Shown piece after piece: positions 46,044 through 55,681 of a DNA stretch of 64,000 bases (position 1 is its first letter; every line of letters begins with the position of its first letter). Source of the DNA: Calothrix sp. 336/3 (GTDB lineage: Bacteria > Cyanobacteriota > Cyanobacteriia > Cyanobacteriales > Nostocaceae); assembly GCF_000734895.2 (NCBI RefSeq), contig NZ_CP011382.1:5916491-5980490 (forward strand), written 5' to 3'. Below the pieces are notes generated by a model. It was not told the origin of the DNA. It was given only the letters and a program-made list of their open reading frames with translations, and made no database searches. The translations under genes and the position numbers were made by a program.

Positions 46044-47045
46044 TCCAAAAAAAATAAGCGTTTGGTAAAAAAGCAGAAAAATTGGCGATCCCGTATAGAT
46101 TCCATATGTTGATGCTTTTACCTATAATTCCCAATTTAGTCAGATGAGTTACAATCTATGGAAAAAAATCCTGACAGCCATACCACAATAAAAAATATAC
46201 AGGAAAATAATTCTAACACTAGGTATAAAAAATATCGATACACAATCTAGCTCAAAATTAATACAGAGCCAGCTTGATTCACTCTTTCCTGTACTAATGT
46301 AAGAAACAATCAGTTAGCTAAGCTGCATCTTGTTCATTCCCAAAAAGTCTTAATATTCAGCATTTTCACTGAAATCTTCTTCATCAAGTAAATCTTAAGA
46401 CTGTTACAACTTGATTTGCTGAACTGTAGCACTGAGTAAAATACTCTTTGTTTAGCGATAAACTGGGTTTATTCCTAGGGAATGACCTTTTATTGACTTG
46501 AAAAATGTTCTTTGAAATAACACCAATTTGAAAAAACAATACGACATATGAACAAAACCCCTCCCCAACCCTCCCATTCGCAAGGGTAGGGTGCCGTTAG
46601 GCGGGTGGGGTATCTGTCGCAAACATTTTTTGAATCGGTATAACCCTCTTTTCTTTTTCCCAGACTGACAAAATAGGGTAGAGGAGGGAGTAAGTAGCCA
46701 TAAGGAACTGACATATACCAGAAAAGATGAAACTGGAAGGTAAATATATATTTTTTTGATAGCTATAGAACTTTTATTTGAAGTTAGGTTGGCATATCGC
46801 AAGCTAACGATGTAATTGGATACAAATATGCTTCAAACCCTGATTTAAAATACCTATTGCCTAATCATAAATATGATTTTTCTGATTCACCTCTTTAATT
46901 CTCACTTCTAGAGAGCTAAATCAGTATCTGTTTTGCAGCAATAAATACTTTTAAAATATAAATATATGCTGCTGAGAAATAATTTTTATCTAGATAAAAT
47001 GATTGCTTAATATAGAAAATATTAACGATATCTTCTAGAGATTCA
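46044..47045. other. Long intergenic region (1.0 kb) without a supported gene
   Basis: AT-rich. A C/G-rich patch at about 46557-46615 (CCCCTCCCCAACCCTCCCATT, then GCGGGTGGGGT) is a dispersed repeat of the same style as the C-rich target of the MITE near 20535. Several short frames occur but none has a start, codon use or composition that supports translation. Promoters for the REC-GGDEF gene and for the PsiE-family gene should be at either end. Confidence 0.45.
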
Positions 47046-47528
47046 ATGCAGAAAAAAGTGATAAACAAATTGACTAACTTCTTTCGGAGAGACAACATTG
47101 TCAGTAGTTTAGAGCTATTTCAGGATTTTATTGTTATCTCCCTTTGTATCGGTTTGTTTTGTGTGATGGTGATTAGGTTAGGAGATATGTTTTTTTCTTT
47201 ACTTAATCCTTTAGATTTACGTTTAGTTACTTCTGATATACTTTTTATTCTGATATTAGTCGAATTGTTTCGTTTACTAATTGATTACATCGAAGCACAA
47301 AGCATTTCTGTGATCGCAGCAGTAGAAATTACTATTGTGTCAGCGCTACGGGAAGTGATTTTACGCGGTGTATTAGAAATTCCTCGCGATCAAATTTACG
47401 GCATTTCTGTATTTTTGTTAGTTTTGGGTGCATTTTTGATAGTTTTGCCTTGGATAGCTCGCTTATTTGAACAGACAAAACTGCATCATACAGAAAATAC
47501 AGATGAGCATTCAGCAATTGCTGACTAA
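47046..47528 (+). CDS. PsiE-family membrane protein
   Basis: 160 residues from ATG 47046. Four hydrophobic helices are visible (about 25-47, 59-80, 88-105 and 118-138). The phrases LLNPLDLRLVTSDILFILILVELFRLL and SALREVILRG fit the phosphate-starvation-inducible PsiE-like family. The function of the family is unknown. The gene converges with pntB. Confidence 0.78.
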   Translation: MQKKVINKLTNFFRRDNIVSSLELFQDFIVISLCIGLFCVMVIRLGDMFFSLLNPLDLRLVTSDILFILILVELFRLLIDYIEAQSISVIAAVEITIVSALREVILRGVLEIPRDQIYGISVFLLVLGAFLIVLPWIARLFEQTKLHHTENTDEHSAIAD

Positions 47529-47560
47529 GTAATTTTTTCCTGTAATAAATCAAGCAGAAA

Positions 47561-47585
47561 CCTAACTCAAGATACAAGAGTTAGG
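47561..47585. terminator. Possible bidirectional terminator hairpin
   Basis: A perfect 8-bp stem CCTAACTC / GAGTTAGG with a 9-nt loop lies between the convergent ends of the PsiE-family gene and pntB. There is no strong T-run on either side, so termination strength is uncertain. Confidence 0.45.
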
Positions 47586-47605
47586 CATCTGAAGGGAAGG
47601 GAAAA

Positions 47606-49012
47606 CTATAATTGCTTGACTTCAGCAGCTAATTTACTTACCATTTCTTTCGCACTGCCAAAAAGCATTGTGGTTTTATCTTTGTAGAATAGTTCGTTAT
47701 CAACTCCGGCAAAACCTGCGCTCATACCCCGCTTGATGACGATAGTATGTTTGGCGCGATCGACATCCAGAATCGGCATCCCATAAATGGGGCTACTGCT
47801 ATCGGTTCTAGCAGCAGGGTTAACAACATCATTAGCGCCAATAATTAAAGCTACATCGGTTTGATCAAATTGAGGATTAATATCCTCCATATCGTGAAGC
47901 TGTTCGTAGGGAACGTTAGCTTCTGCAAGTAATACGTTCATGTGCCCTGGCATTCTGCCGGCAACGGGATGGATGGCATATTTCACTTCCACACCCATAC
48001 GTTCTAGCTGATCGGCTAATTCGCGTACACTATGCTGTGCCTGGGCTACTGCCATACCATAACCGGGCACGATTACCACTGAGCGGGCATAACCTAGCAT
48101 CATCGCTCCTTCTTCAGGATCGATACTGCGAACGGATTTATCACCTGTACTGCCACCACTGCTAGCGCTAACGGTACTTCCACCACTGCCAAAAGCATCG
48201 AATAGCACGCTGAGTAAGGAACGGTTCATTGCCTTACACATGATTTCTGTGAGGATGATACCGGATGCACCAACCAGGGCACCAGAGATAATTAACATAT
48301 TGTTCATTACCACGAAACCTGCTGCTGCTGCTGCTAACCCAGAGAAAGAGTTAAGCAGAGAGATAACAACAGGCATATCACCACCACCAATGGGGATGAC
48401 AAACATCACACCCAAAATCAGGGAAACTGTGACGATGCCCAGAAATACCAGGAGGTTATGGGGATCGTTAATCAGATAGACGCTACCAAGAATATAGGAG
48501 CCGAGGAGAAAAGCGTTAAATACTTTTTGCAGTGGGAAGGTGATGGGGGAACCAGTCATGATTCCTTGGAGTTTGGCAAAGGCAATCATACTACCAGTGA
48601 AGGTGACACCACCGATTAGCACATCCAGGAGCATGGATATATTGACATCGAGGGGTACTGGCTGGGAGTGGGAAAGTAAGCGCCAGAATTCAGCCAGGGC
48701 AACCAGGGCAGATGCCATACCACCCAAACCGTTGAGTAAACCTACCATTTGGGGCATTTCCGTCATCTGTACCTTGTAGGCAGCGATCGCCCCTAATACA
48801 GAACCGATGGCTAAACCTAGCAGAATCATTTCGTAATTGAGTACCTGTTGATCTAACAATGTAGCGACAATTGCTAGTAACATTCCCACGGCTGCAATCA
48901 GATTGCCATTTCTAGCTGTTGCTGGAGAACCAAGTTTTTTCAAGCCGAGAATGAATAAAGATGCAGCGACTAAATATGTCAACTGAATCCCAGAGGTAAG
49001 AAATTCTGTCAT
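47606..49012 (-). CDS. pntB: NAD(P) transhydrogenase subunit beta
   Basis: 468 residues from ATG 49012. The N-terminal part holds about eight or nine membrane helices; the C-terminal NADP(H)-binding domain carries SVVIVPGYGMAVAQAQH, HPVAGRMPGHMNVLLAEA and IGANDVVNPAA. PntB forms the proton channel and NADP site of the transhydrogenase that exchanges hydride between NADH and NADP+ using the proton gradient. It is the last gene of pntA1-pntA2-pntB, 59 bp after the small alpha-2 subunit. Confidence 0.97.
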   Translation of the reverse strand: MTEFLTSGIQLTYLVAASLFILGLKKLGSPATARNGNLIAAVGMLLAIVATLLDQQVLNYEMILLGLAIGSVLGAIAAYKVQMTEMPQMVGLLNGLGGMASALVALAEFWRLLSHSQPVPLDVNISMLLDVLIGGVTFTGSMIAFAKLQGIMTGSPITFPLQKVFNAFLLGSYILGSVYLINDPHNLLVFLGIVTVSLILGVMFVIPIGGGDMPVVISLLNSFSGLAAAAAGFVVMNNMLIISGALVGASGIILTEIMCKAMNRSLLSVLFDAFGSGGSTVSASSGGSTGDKSVRSIDPEEGAMMLGYARSVVIVPGYGMAVAQAQHSVRELADQLERMGVEVKYAIHPVAGRMPGHMNVLLAEANVPYEQLHDMEDINPQFDQTDVALIIGANDVVNPAARTDSSSPIYGMPILDVDRAKHTIVIKRGMSAGFAGVDNELFYKDKTTMLFGSAKEMVSKLAAEVKQL

Positions 49013-49071
49013 ATTTTCTACATGGTGATGGGAAATTGAAAGTGAAAATCAGGAATCTGAGAATTTATTCC

Positions 49072-49359
49072 CTAGGTTGCTTTCTTTTTAAACATTTGCA
49101 ACATTCTATCTGTCACTAAGAAACCACCTACAACGTTAATAGTGGCTAAGACAACAGCAATTAAACCGAAGATGACTGATAGATTCCACTCTTTCGCTCC
49201 AGAGGCGACAATGGCACCTAAAACGGCAATTCCAGAAATGGCATTAGAACCTGACATCAAAGGTGTATGTAGGGTTGGGGGGACTTTATTGATAACTTCA
49301 AAACCAATAAATGATGCTAAAACAAACACAAACAAGGCAGCAATTAATGCTTCAGTCAT
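49072..49359 (-). CDS. pntA2: NAD(P) transhydrogenase subunit alpha, part 2 (membrane domain)
   Basis: 95 residues from ATG 49359. It contains three hydrophobic helices (LIAALFVFVLASFIGFEVI, AISGIAVLGAIVASG, LSVIFGLIAVVLATINVVGGFLV) with the conserved TPLMSGSNAISG. In organisms such as Rhodospirillum and cyanobacteria the alpha subunit is split, and this is the membrane-embedded part. It lies between the soluble alpha-1 gene and pntB. Confidence 0.95.
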   Translation of the reverse strand: MTEALIAALFVFVLASFIGFEVINKVPPTLHTPLMSGSNAISGIAVLGAIVASGAKEWNLSVIFGLIAVVLATINVVGGFLVTDRMLQMFKKKAT

Positions 49360-49472
49360 GGTGCAATTACCTGTGGATAATTAATGATAGAAATAGGAAA
49401 TAGGGTACGGGCAACAGCAAAGAGAAACATATCTTTTTTGCCTGGGCTATTCTGATGTCCTTCCCCTATGAG

Positions 49473-50618
49473 TTATGCAACTCCGCTCAGTTGTTGTAAT
49501 GCGGCTTTAATATGGGAATTGCGAATTTCTCCGCTATGGGTAATACAGGCAGCATCGAGAATATCGTCGGCAAAGTTAATATCTAGCTGTCCATCTTTAA
49601 TCATTAATTTCATTAATGCCGTAATATTTTTGGCATATAATTGACTGGCATGAACAGGCATGGATGATGGTAAATTGATGGGTCCCATAATCGTCACACC
49701 ATGGGCGACAATGTTTCTGCCAGGATCGGTACAAGCACAGTTACCCCCTTGCTCGGCGGCGATATCGATAATTACAGAGCCCGGTTTCATTCCCTTTACC
49801 ATGTCTTCTGTAACTAGGAGAGGAGCTTTTCTTCCTGGCACTTGAGCTGTTGTAATTACTACGTCGGCGGTTTTTATGTGAGCAGCTACAGTTTCTTGGG
49901 TACGTTGTTTGCTAGCTTCGGAGATTTCCTTGGCATAACCCCCAGAAGTTGCAGTTTCTTCTTCTAGTTTGACTTCCACGAATTTTGCGCCCAAGCTTTG
50001 TACTTCTTCTTTTACCGCAGGGCGAATATCAAAAGCTTCCACCATTGCTCCTAAGCGTCTAGTGGTGGCGATCGCCTGTAAACCTGCCACACCCGCACCC
50101 ATAACAAATACTTTCGCTGGGGCAATCGTACCAGCAGCAGTGGTTAACATCGGGAAATATTTTGGTAAGGCAGCAGCAGCAATCAGGGCAGCTTTATAAC
50201 CCGCAATTGATGCCTGGGATGATAATGCATCCATACTTTGTGCCCTGGTAGTACGGGGAATCATCTCCATACTAAAAGCTGTAATTTTGCGTTCTGCAAG
50301 CTTCTGGGCAATGTGGGGATTTCCCAAGGGGTTGATAAACCCGATGAATACCGCACCAGTTTTGAGTAAGTCAATTTCGCGATCGCGGGGTACACCAACC
50401 TTGAGCAGCATATCTGCCTCTCCCCACAATCTTTCAGTATTCGCAATAATTGCCGCCCCGGCAGCCGCGTAATCTGCATCACTGAAAAATGCCTTTTCCC
50501 CCGCTCCTGCCTCTACCCACACTTCGATATTTTGTTTGACTAATCGGGCTACAGTCTCTGGGATTAAAGCCACACGACTCTCACAGACTTCGATTTCTTT
50601 CGCTACAGCAATTCTCAT
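49473..50618 (-). CDS. pntA1: NAD(P) transhydrogenase subunit alpha, part 1 (NAD-binding)
   Basis: 381 residues from ATG 50618. The alanine-dehydrogenase-like fold is clear: RIAVAKEIEVCESRVALIP at the start and the NAD Rossmann motif VFVMGAGVAGLQAIATTRRLGA near 168-189. It ends without membrane helices, which are supplied by the separate alpha-2 gene 113 bp downstream. It is the first gene of the pnt operon, with the promoter in the 716-bp region to its right. Confidence 0.96.
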   Translation of the reverse strand: MRIAVAKEIEVCESRVALIPETVARLVKQNIEVWVEAGAGEKAFFSDADYAAAGAAIIANTERLWGEADMLLKVGVPRDREIDLLKTGAVFIGFINPLGNPHIAQKLAERKITAFSMEMIPRTTRAQSMDALSSQASIAGYKAALIAAAALPKYFPMLTTAAGTIAPAKVFVMGAGVAGLQAIATTRRLGAMVEAFDIRPAVKEEVQSLGAKFVEVKLEEETATSGGYAKEISEASKQRTQETVAAHIKTADVVITTAQVPGRKAPLLVTEDMVKGMKPGSVIIDIAAEQGGNCACTDPGRNIVAHGVTIMGPINLPSSMPVHASQLYAKNITALMKLMIKDGQLDINFADDILDAACITHSGEIRNSHIKAALQQLSGVA

Positions 50619-51334
50619 GAAATCTCCTTGAGATGAATATACTTCTTGTTTCTGCCAATGAGGATATTTTTGCGATGGGGAAATTTGGGCATTTTTGACA
50701 GATAAAATGAGAATCAGCGATGATTCCCATGCTTATCTATCAAACTTAGGCTCTGGCGATTAACTTACGCAGAGCTAATATATCTCGACTTTATTGCCCC
50801 TAAAATTCCCAAATATTTTCAAACGCGATATTTCACTTATTGCACATCCTATGTTGATCCCCAAAATTTACCTCTGTATCTTCAAATTCTTTTAGGGATT
50901 GAAATATTTTAGGTTGACTTATTTACATAGTGCAATACTCACATAATTCCTTGTATTTACGTTGTTGAAACAATTGGAAATAATTTAATGTTTAGCCAAA
51001 CCTGTTTTACCTAATCTAGCCCAATTTAGCAGGCGATCGCCCTATATTGATACTTAATTTTTATGACAAAAAGATTATTTTTATATAAAATTATTGAAAC
51101 CCTGAGATTATCTACTGGCATCACCCAAGTATTTTTTGCCCTTGAGAACAAAAATCACAGTCAAGGAAATGTCCACAACAAATCACAATTAATCCTTTTC
51201 CCCTCCCCCTTTGACACTTTTTTCCCTGTTTCACGTCCATTAACTACTAGTCGGTAGTAAAGTTTAGTTACAACCCCTATCGCTAAGTTAAAGAAGATTA
51301 ACTTATCCGTTTTTTCTGCCACAGGAGCTTAACC
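50619..51334. other. Divergent intergenic region between pnt operon and DUF2808 gene
   Basis: 716 bp with the pnt promoter near the left end and the DUF2808 promoter near the right. A HIP1 site lies near 51033. A 64-codon frame at 51063-51257 lacks a Shine-Dalgarno and a recognisable product, so I do not call it. No RNA gene seen. Confidence 0.45.
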
Positions 51335-51844
51335 ATGCGACGTTTACTTACTGCTTGTGCTGTAACTGGCTGTTTATTAGCTGGCTTACCTGCTATTGGT
51401 TTAGCCGAAAGTCTTCCCGGATTGACTATTTTTAGCGGTGTGGAAGGCAAAAATCAGCTACCCTTCCGCCTAGACTTTGGTGGAAATACTAACGGTTGGG
51501 ATCGCTATCGTTTGCGGATACCCGCAAAGAAAATGAAATATGCTGTTTCCCGCTTAGTAATTACCTATCCTCGACACTTTAGAGGTGATTTCGATCCCAA
51601 AAAGATGGAAGTCACAGTTAGAGATAAAAAAGTTGCCTTGTCGGAAGTGAAATTTGACAAGGAAAATCGAGTGATTGAATTGTATCTCCAAGAACCAATT
51701 GCCGCCGGCAGCAAAACAGAAGTCGTCCTTTCTAACGTCAAAAATCCGGCGTTTGGTGGTATGTTTTACTTCAACTGTGCAATCGAGTCACCTGGCGATG
51801 TCTTAGCCCGTCACATTGGAACTTGGATTATTAGCATTAATTAG
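51335..51844 (+). CDS. DUF2808 family secreted protein
   Basis: 169 residues from ATG 51335 with GGAG upstream. Residues 1-24 are a signal peptide (MRRLLTACAVTGCLLAG, cleavage near GLAES). The mature domain is beta-rich with NGWDRYRLRIPAKKMKYAVSRLVITYP and LSNVKNPAFGGMFYFNC, typical of cyanobacterial DUF2808. The protein is probably periplasmic or outer-envelope; its function is unknown. Confidence 0.85.
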   Translation: MRRLLTACAVTGCLLAGLPAIGLAESLPGLTIFSGVEGKNQLPFRLDFGGNTNGWDRYRLRIPAKKMKYAVSRLVITYPRHFRGDFDPKKMEVTVRDKKVALSEVKFDKENRVIELYLQEPIAAGSKTEVVLSNVKNPAFGGMFYFNCAIESPGDVLARHIGTWIISIN

Positions 51845-52102
51845 GTGACAGTAGTGGGGTAAGAGTCAAGAAGAAGGGTAAAACTTGGTTTATCTACCCT
51901 TTAGTCTTGTCTAACCAAAGGCTGCCTCATATTTTCATCCTGAGTTGTGGAATTTTCTGGCAATTGACTCCAGCTAAGAAAAACCCACCAGGGGTAATAT
52001 CGACCAAATTCACAATGGATAGGCATCTATCCAAAATAGCCAAAAAGTGCTACAATTATAGATTGTGGCTTTTTATATAAAATCACCATAGAGGACAAAA
52101 AA

Positions 52103-52237
52103 ATGCAAAGAACTCTGGGCGGAACTTGTCGAAAAAGAAAAAGAACATCTGGTTTTCGTGCCAGAATGCGGACTCCAGATGGGAGAAACGTGATTCGGGC
52201 AAGAAGAGCAAGAGGGCGCTATCGTTTAAGCGTTTAG
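52103..52237 (+). CDS. rpmH: 50S ribosomal protein L34
   Basis: A 44-residue protein read directly from the sequence: ATG 52103, GAGG upstream, stop TAG 52235-52237. It is very basic and has the L34 pattern MQRTLGGT-RKRKRTSGFRARM-T-GR-VI-ARRARGR-RL. It lies seven bases before rnpA, the almost universal rpmH-rnpA order. L34 is part of the large ribosomal subunit near the exit tunnel. Confidence 0.98.
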   Translation: MQRTLGGTCRKRKRTSGFRARMRTPDGRNVIRARRARGRYRLSV

Positions 52238-52243
52238 AGAATT

Positions 52244-52657
52244 GTGGCGTTGCCGAAGACGCATCGATTGAAATCGCGTCAAGATTTCCAGGCAGTTTTC
52301 CGGGAAGGGTTGCGTCGTCATGGCTTGTACATGACGTTAAGAGCTTTAAAACCTTCATCAGGTAAAAAGCCTTCTCTGGATGCTGCCAGCCAGAATTTAT
52401 TTGCAGAACCTCTAATTCCTGTCCGCATTGGTATCTCGATTAGCACGAAAGTAAGTAAGCGGGCAGTAGTGCGTAACCGTCTCAAAAGACAAATTTCCGC
52501 CGCCTTTTACCAATTATTGCCAAAGTTAGCGCCGGGATGGCGATTAGTGGTGGTAGTCAAACCAACTGCTGGAGAATCTAAGTGCGTAACCCAACAAATT
52601 CTGCAAGAATTAGAGCAGTTGTTGGCTCAAACTGAGGTATTCAATGGGCATTCGTGA
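52244..52657 (+). CDS. rnpA: Ribonuclease P protein component
   Basis: 137 residues from a GTG at 52244 (a TTG two codons later is an alternative). It begins ALPKTHRLKSRQDFQAVFREG and contains the RNR signature SKRAVVRNRLKRQISAAF, diagnostic for RnpA. The protein helps the RNase P RNA process tRNA 5' ends. A middle insertion of about 15 residues (SSGKKPSLDAASQNLFAEP) is not conserved. Its end overlaps the next gene by 14 bp. Confidence 0.96.
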   Translation: MALPKTHRLKSRQDFQAVFREGLRRHGLYMTLRALKPSSGKKPSLDAASQNLFAEPLIPVRIGISISTKVSKRAVVRNRLKRQISAAFYQLLPKLAPGWRLVVVVKPTAGESKCVTQQILQELEQLLAQTEVFNGHS

Positions 52658-53033
52658 AGAAGTTTATTTTGAAGGTGGTCCTCACATTGGGGATTTGATA
52701 TTAAACATACTGATAGGGTTTACAGTTGTTGGCATACCATTAACGGTAGGGGCAATTGTTAGAGCTTTATGGCTGCGTTTTCGGATTACTGATCGGCGGA
52801 TTTCTGTAACTGGTGGTTGGATGGGACGCGATCGCAGTGACATCATTTACTCAGAAATCGTCAAAATCGTCAAAGTCCCCAGGGGTTTAGGCATTTGGGG
52901 AGATATGGTGATCACCATGAAAAATGGTAGTCGTTTAGAGTTGCGAGCCATTCCCAGGTTCCGAGAACTTTATGACTACATTAACGACAAAGTCACTGCT
53001 AAAAATCCTAATGTTAGTAGTGGGGCAAATTAA
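52644..53033 (+). CDS. PH-domain membrane protein
   Basis: 129 residues from ATG 52644, overlapping rnpA. One hydrophobic helix pair at about residues 14-45 precedes a bacterial PH-like domain (FRITDRRISVTGGWMGRDRSDIIYSEIVKIVKVPRG, DMVITMKNGSRLELRAIPRF). The gene occurs in this position between rnpA and yidC in cyanobacteria. Its job is unknown; the context suggests a link to membrane protein insertion. Confidence 0.85.
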   Translation: MGIREEVYFEGGPHIGDLILNILIGFTVVGIPLTVGAIVRALWLRFRITDRRISVTGGWMGRDRSDIIYSEIVKIVKVPRGLGIWGDMVITMKNGSRLELRAIPRFRELYDYINDKVTAKNPNVSSGAN

Positions 53034-53204
53034 AAGTTGGGTAATGGGTAACGGGGGAGAGGAAAATCACCCTTCACCCTTATCTATTTTCCAAAAGTTT
53101 CCCCATGGGCGGCTATCCGTAGTCAAATTGTAGTCGCGGATGGATCCCGATTTAGATAAATTAGATTCAGACAATTAAAAGTACCTCAGGTTGAATTCAG
53201 AATA

Positions 53205-54350
53205 ATGGATTTTGGTATCGGGTTTCTCTCGAATAACGTAATGCTGCCAATCATAGACTTGTTCTATGGTTTTGTCCCCAGCTATGGGTTGGCGATCGTC
53301 GCTCTGACGCTAATTATTCGGTTTGCGCTCTACCCTCTGAGTGCTGGTTCCATTCGTAATATGCGCCGGATGAAAATTGTCCAGCCTTTGATGCAAAAGC
53401 GAATGCAGGAAATTAAAGAGCGTTACAAAGACGACACGCCAAAGCAGCAAGAAGAAATGATGAAAGTTCAGCAAGAGTTCGGTAACCCCTTGGCGGGTTG
53501 CTTACCCTTGTTGTTACAAATGCCCGTATTACTGGCTTTATTTGCAACGTTGCGAGGTTCACCCTTTGCTGGTGTGAACTATACCGCTAACCTGCAAATC
53601 TTGCCCGCAGAACAAATAGAACAGCTTCAACCCCAAGCATTTGCAACTCCTGCCCAAAATATCTACGTTGCCGATGGAGAGCATCTCAAAGTCACTGCAA
53701 TTTTACCTGGTGGTACTAAATTAGCAGTGGGGGAAAAAACTAAAATTCAATATCAAACCCTAGAAGGAAAACCCTTCGAGACAGTGATGCAGGAGCATCC
53801 AGAAACTAAATTGCTGCCCGAATGGAAAATCACCAAAGGGGAAGAACGCATCAAGATTGATGCAAACGGCAATATAGAAGCTTTACAGCCAGGGGATGTG
53901 ACAATTCAAGGGACAATTCCTGGTTTAGCTGCGGAAAAAGGTTTCTTATTTATTGATGCTCTGGGGAGAGTGGGAGCGATCGATCCCGATGGTACTGTCC
54001 ACTGGGATATTGTGGCGATGGTACTATTTTTCGGTATTAGTTTGTATGTTAGCCAAATGCTATCCGGACAGAATACCAATAGTGCAAATCCTCAGCAAGA
54101 TACAGTCAATAAAATCACACCAGTTATTTTCTCTGGGATGTTTTTATTCTTTCCCCTACCAGCTGGGGTATTGATGTATATGGTGATTGGTAACGTTTTC
54201 CAAACACTACAAACTTACATTCTCTCCCGTGAACCTTTACCAGCAGAGTTACAAAAGATTGTAGATACCCAAACGAAGGAAGCAGAAGCGGCGGAAAAAC
54301 CAGCTCTGCCCTTTGAACCCAAAAGCTCTAAGAAGAAGGCTACAGGTTGA
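53205..54350 (+). CDS. yidC: Membrane protein insertase YidC
   Basis: 381 residues from ATG 53205. The hydrophobic core helices are recognisable: YGLAIVALTLIIRFALYPLS with the conserved Arg of the hydrophilic groove, then CLPLLLQMPVLLALF, and IFSGMFLFFPLPAGVLMYMVIGN. Between the second and third cores there is a soluble insert of about 120 residues (about 135-255) whose later part resembles a bacterial Ig-like BIG2 domain (ITKGEERIKIDANGNIEALQPGDVTI). YidC inserts thylakoid and plasma membrane proteins, alone or with SecYEG. It is followed closely by the jag gene. Confidence 0.95.
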   Translation: MDFGIGFLSNNVMLPIIDLFYGFVPSYGLAIVALTLIIRFALYPLSAGSIRNMRRMKIVQPLMQKRMQEIKERYKDDTPKQQEEMMKVQQEFGNPLAGCLPLLLQMPVLLALFATLRGSPFAGVNYTANLQILPAEQIEQLQPQAFATPAQNIYVADGEHLKVTAILPGGTKLAVGEKTKIQYQTLEGKPFETVMQEHPETKLLPEWKITKGEERIKIDANGNIEALQPGDVTIQGTIPGLAAEKGFLFIDALGRVGAIDPDGTVHWDIVAMVLFFGISLYVSQMLSGQNTNSANPQQDTVNKITPVIFSGMFLFFPLPAGVLMYMVIGNVFQTLQTYILSREPLPAELQKIVDTQTKEAEAAEKPALPFEPKSSKKKATG

Positions 54351-54352
54351 TC

Positions 54353-54862
54353 ATGGCTGAGAGTCCGATGGAACGGGGGCAAAAGTGGTTACAAGCATTA
54401 CTGCAATTAACTGGTGCGCCCGCACAGGTAGTAGGCAAGTTGGAAGCAACTGCCAATCCTCAAACAGAGGAGCCAGACAGTTACTGGTTAACGATTAATC
54501 ATGGCGAACTGACACCAGAGCAAATTCAGTTATTAATTGGACGTGATGGTGCTGTACTAGATGCGATTCAGTATTTAGCCAATTCTACTTTGAATATTAA
54601 TCAGGCTCCGGAGTTGCAAGCTGGCTATACCATTGAGTTGAATGGTTATCGGGTTAGACGACAGGCAGAGGTACGGGCGATCGCCGAAACTGCGGCAGAA
54701 CAAGCACGTACTACCGGGCAAGAAGTAGAAATCAGATCATTGAGTTCTGTGGAAAGACGAGAAGTGCATACTTTCTTAAAGGAATTCACCGATCTGGAAA
54801 CTTTTAGCCGAGGGAAAGAACCCCAGAGAAACTTAGTTGTGCGATTAGCATCACTCATGTAA
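54353..54862 (+). CDS. jag: KH-R3H RNA-binding protein (Jag/KhpB)
   Basis: 169 residues from ATG 54353; the frame also opens at a TTG six bases earlier, but the ATG begins MAESPMERGQKWLQALL. A KH-like domain (LLIGRDGAVLDAIQYLAN at about 60-77) is followed by an R3H domain (SVERREVHTFLKEF with R-x3-H). Jag is routinely encoded after yidC and binds RNA in control of cell growth and envelope genes. The N-terminal Jag_N domain is absent, as in other cyanobacterial members. Confidence 0.93.
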   Translation: MAESPMERGQKWLQALLQLTGAPAQVVGKLEATANPQTEEPDSYWLTINHGELTPEQIQLLIGRDGAVLDAIQYLANSTLNINQAPELQAGYTIELNGYRVRRQAEVRAIAETAAEQARTTGQEVEIRSLSSVERREVHTFLKEFTDLETFSRGKEPQRNLVVRLASLM

Positions 54863-55158
54863 TTCCGGGAAAAGGGAGAAGGAAGAAGTCAGAAAATTAA
54901 AGTTTAATACTCGATGCTTCATCCTTCATTCCTTGCTTTCTCTGGCAAATCTTCCGAGATGTGACAAATTTTCCCTGGAAGGCAGGATTAATAAAGATAA
55001 CTATACCTACCAGAGACAAATTATCAAGTCAATTTTCAGCCTTGGATAAATATGTTTAACCCAATACCTGCACTTTTTTAGTTAAAAAATCACTGCTCAG
55101 GTATATTCTTGTCGATATCTCAAAGAATCACTTGTGCTGAAACAATCTCACAAATCCT

Positions 55159-55677
55159 ATGGATGCGATTCACATTCCGCAGTTAACCCAAGCACCGGAA
55201 CAAACAGAGGAAATTACAGTCCAAGAGTTCCTCCCCGGTTTAGAAACCTTAACACCAGTTCGCGGCTCTCTGCGGATTCAGCATCGTGTTAATTATTTAG
55301 AAGTAACTGGGCAAGCAGAAGCAATTATTACCTGTACCTGTAACCGTTGTTTACAGCAATATAACCATCGTTTAGCAGTAAATGCCAAAGAAATTATCTG
55401 GCTAGATGAATCTGCCGGGAAAGAGGAAGATTTACCCCTAGAAAGGGAAGTTGCGATAGAAGACTTAGTAGAAACTATTTCGCCTAATGGGTATTTTCAT
55501 CCTGGCGAATGGCTGTATGAGCAAATGTGTTTGGCAATTCCTCTGCGTCAGTTATGCGACAGGCGTTGTCAGGGAATTCAACCAGTAAGTTCCGACTCCA
55601 AGAATGACAAGCCGGAGAAACCCGTTGATAAACGTTGGGCTTCCTTGGAAGTATTGAAAAATCAGTTGCCCGAATAG
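55159..55677 (+). CDS. DUF177 (YceD-family) protein
   Basis: 172 residues from ATG 55159. It shows the DUF177 pattern with two Cys pairs: TCTCNRCLQQY near 71-79 and LCDRRCQGI near 133-141, probably binding a metal. In many bacteria the family is encoded before rpmF and affects 23S rRNA levels; in chloroplasts a homologue is needed for 23S rRNA accumulation. No rpmF is adjacent here. Confidence 0.88.
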   Translation: MDAIHIPQLTQAPEQTEEITVQEFLPGLETLTPVRGSLRIQHRVNYLEVTGQAEAIITCTCNRCLQQYNHRLAVNAKEIIWLDESAGKEEDLPLEREVAIEDLVETISPNGYFHPGEWLYEQMCLAIPLRQLCDRRCQGIQPVSSDSKNDKPEKPVDKRWASLEVLKNQLPE

Positions 55678-55681
55678 GTTT

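Noticed and set aside
46452..46802. Overlapping minus-strand frames of 74 and 116 codons in the 1-kb gap
   Set aside because: They run across a C/G-rich dispersed repeat; translated residues look random and no start signal is present.
51063..51257. 64-codon frame upstream of the DUF2808 gene
   Set aside because: No Shine-Dalgarno, no recognisable product, and composition that follows AT-rich intergenic DNA.
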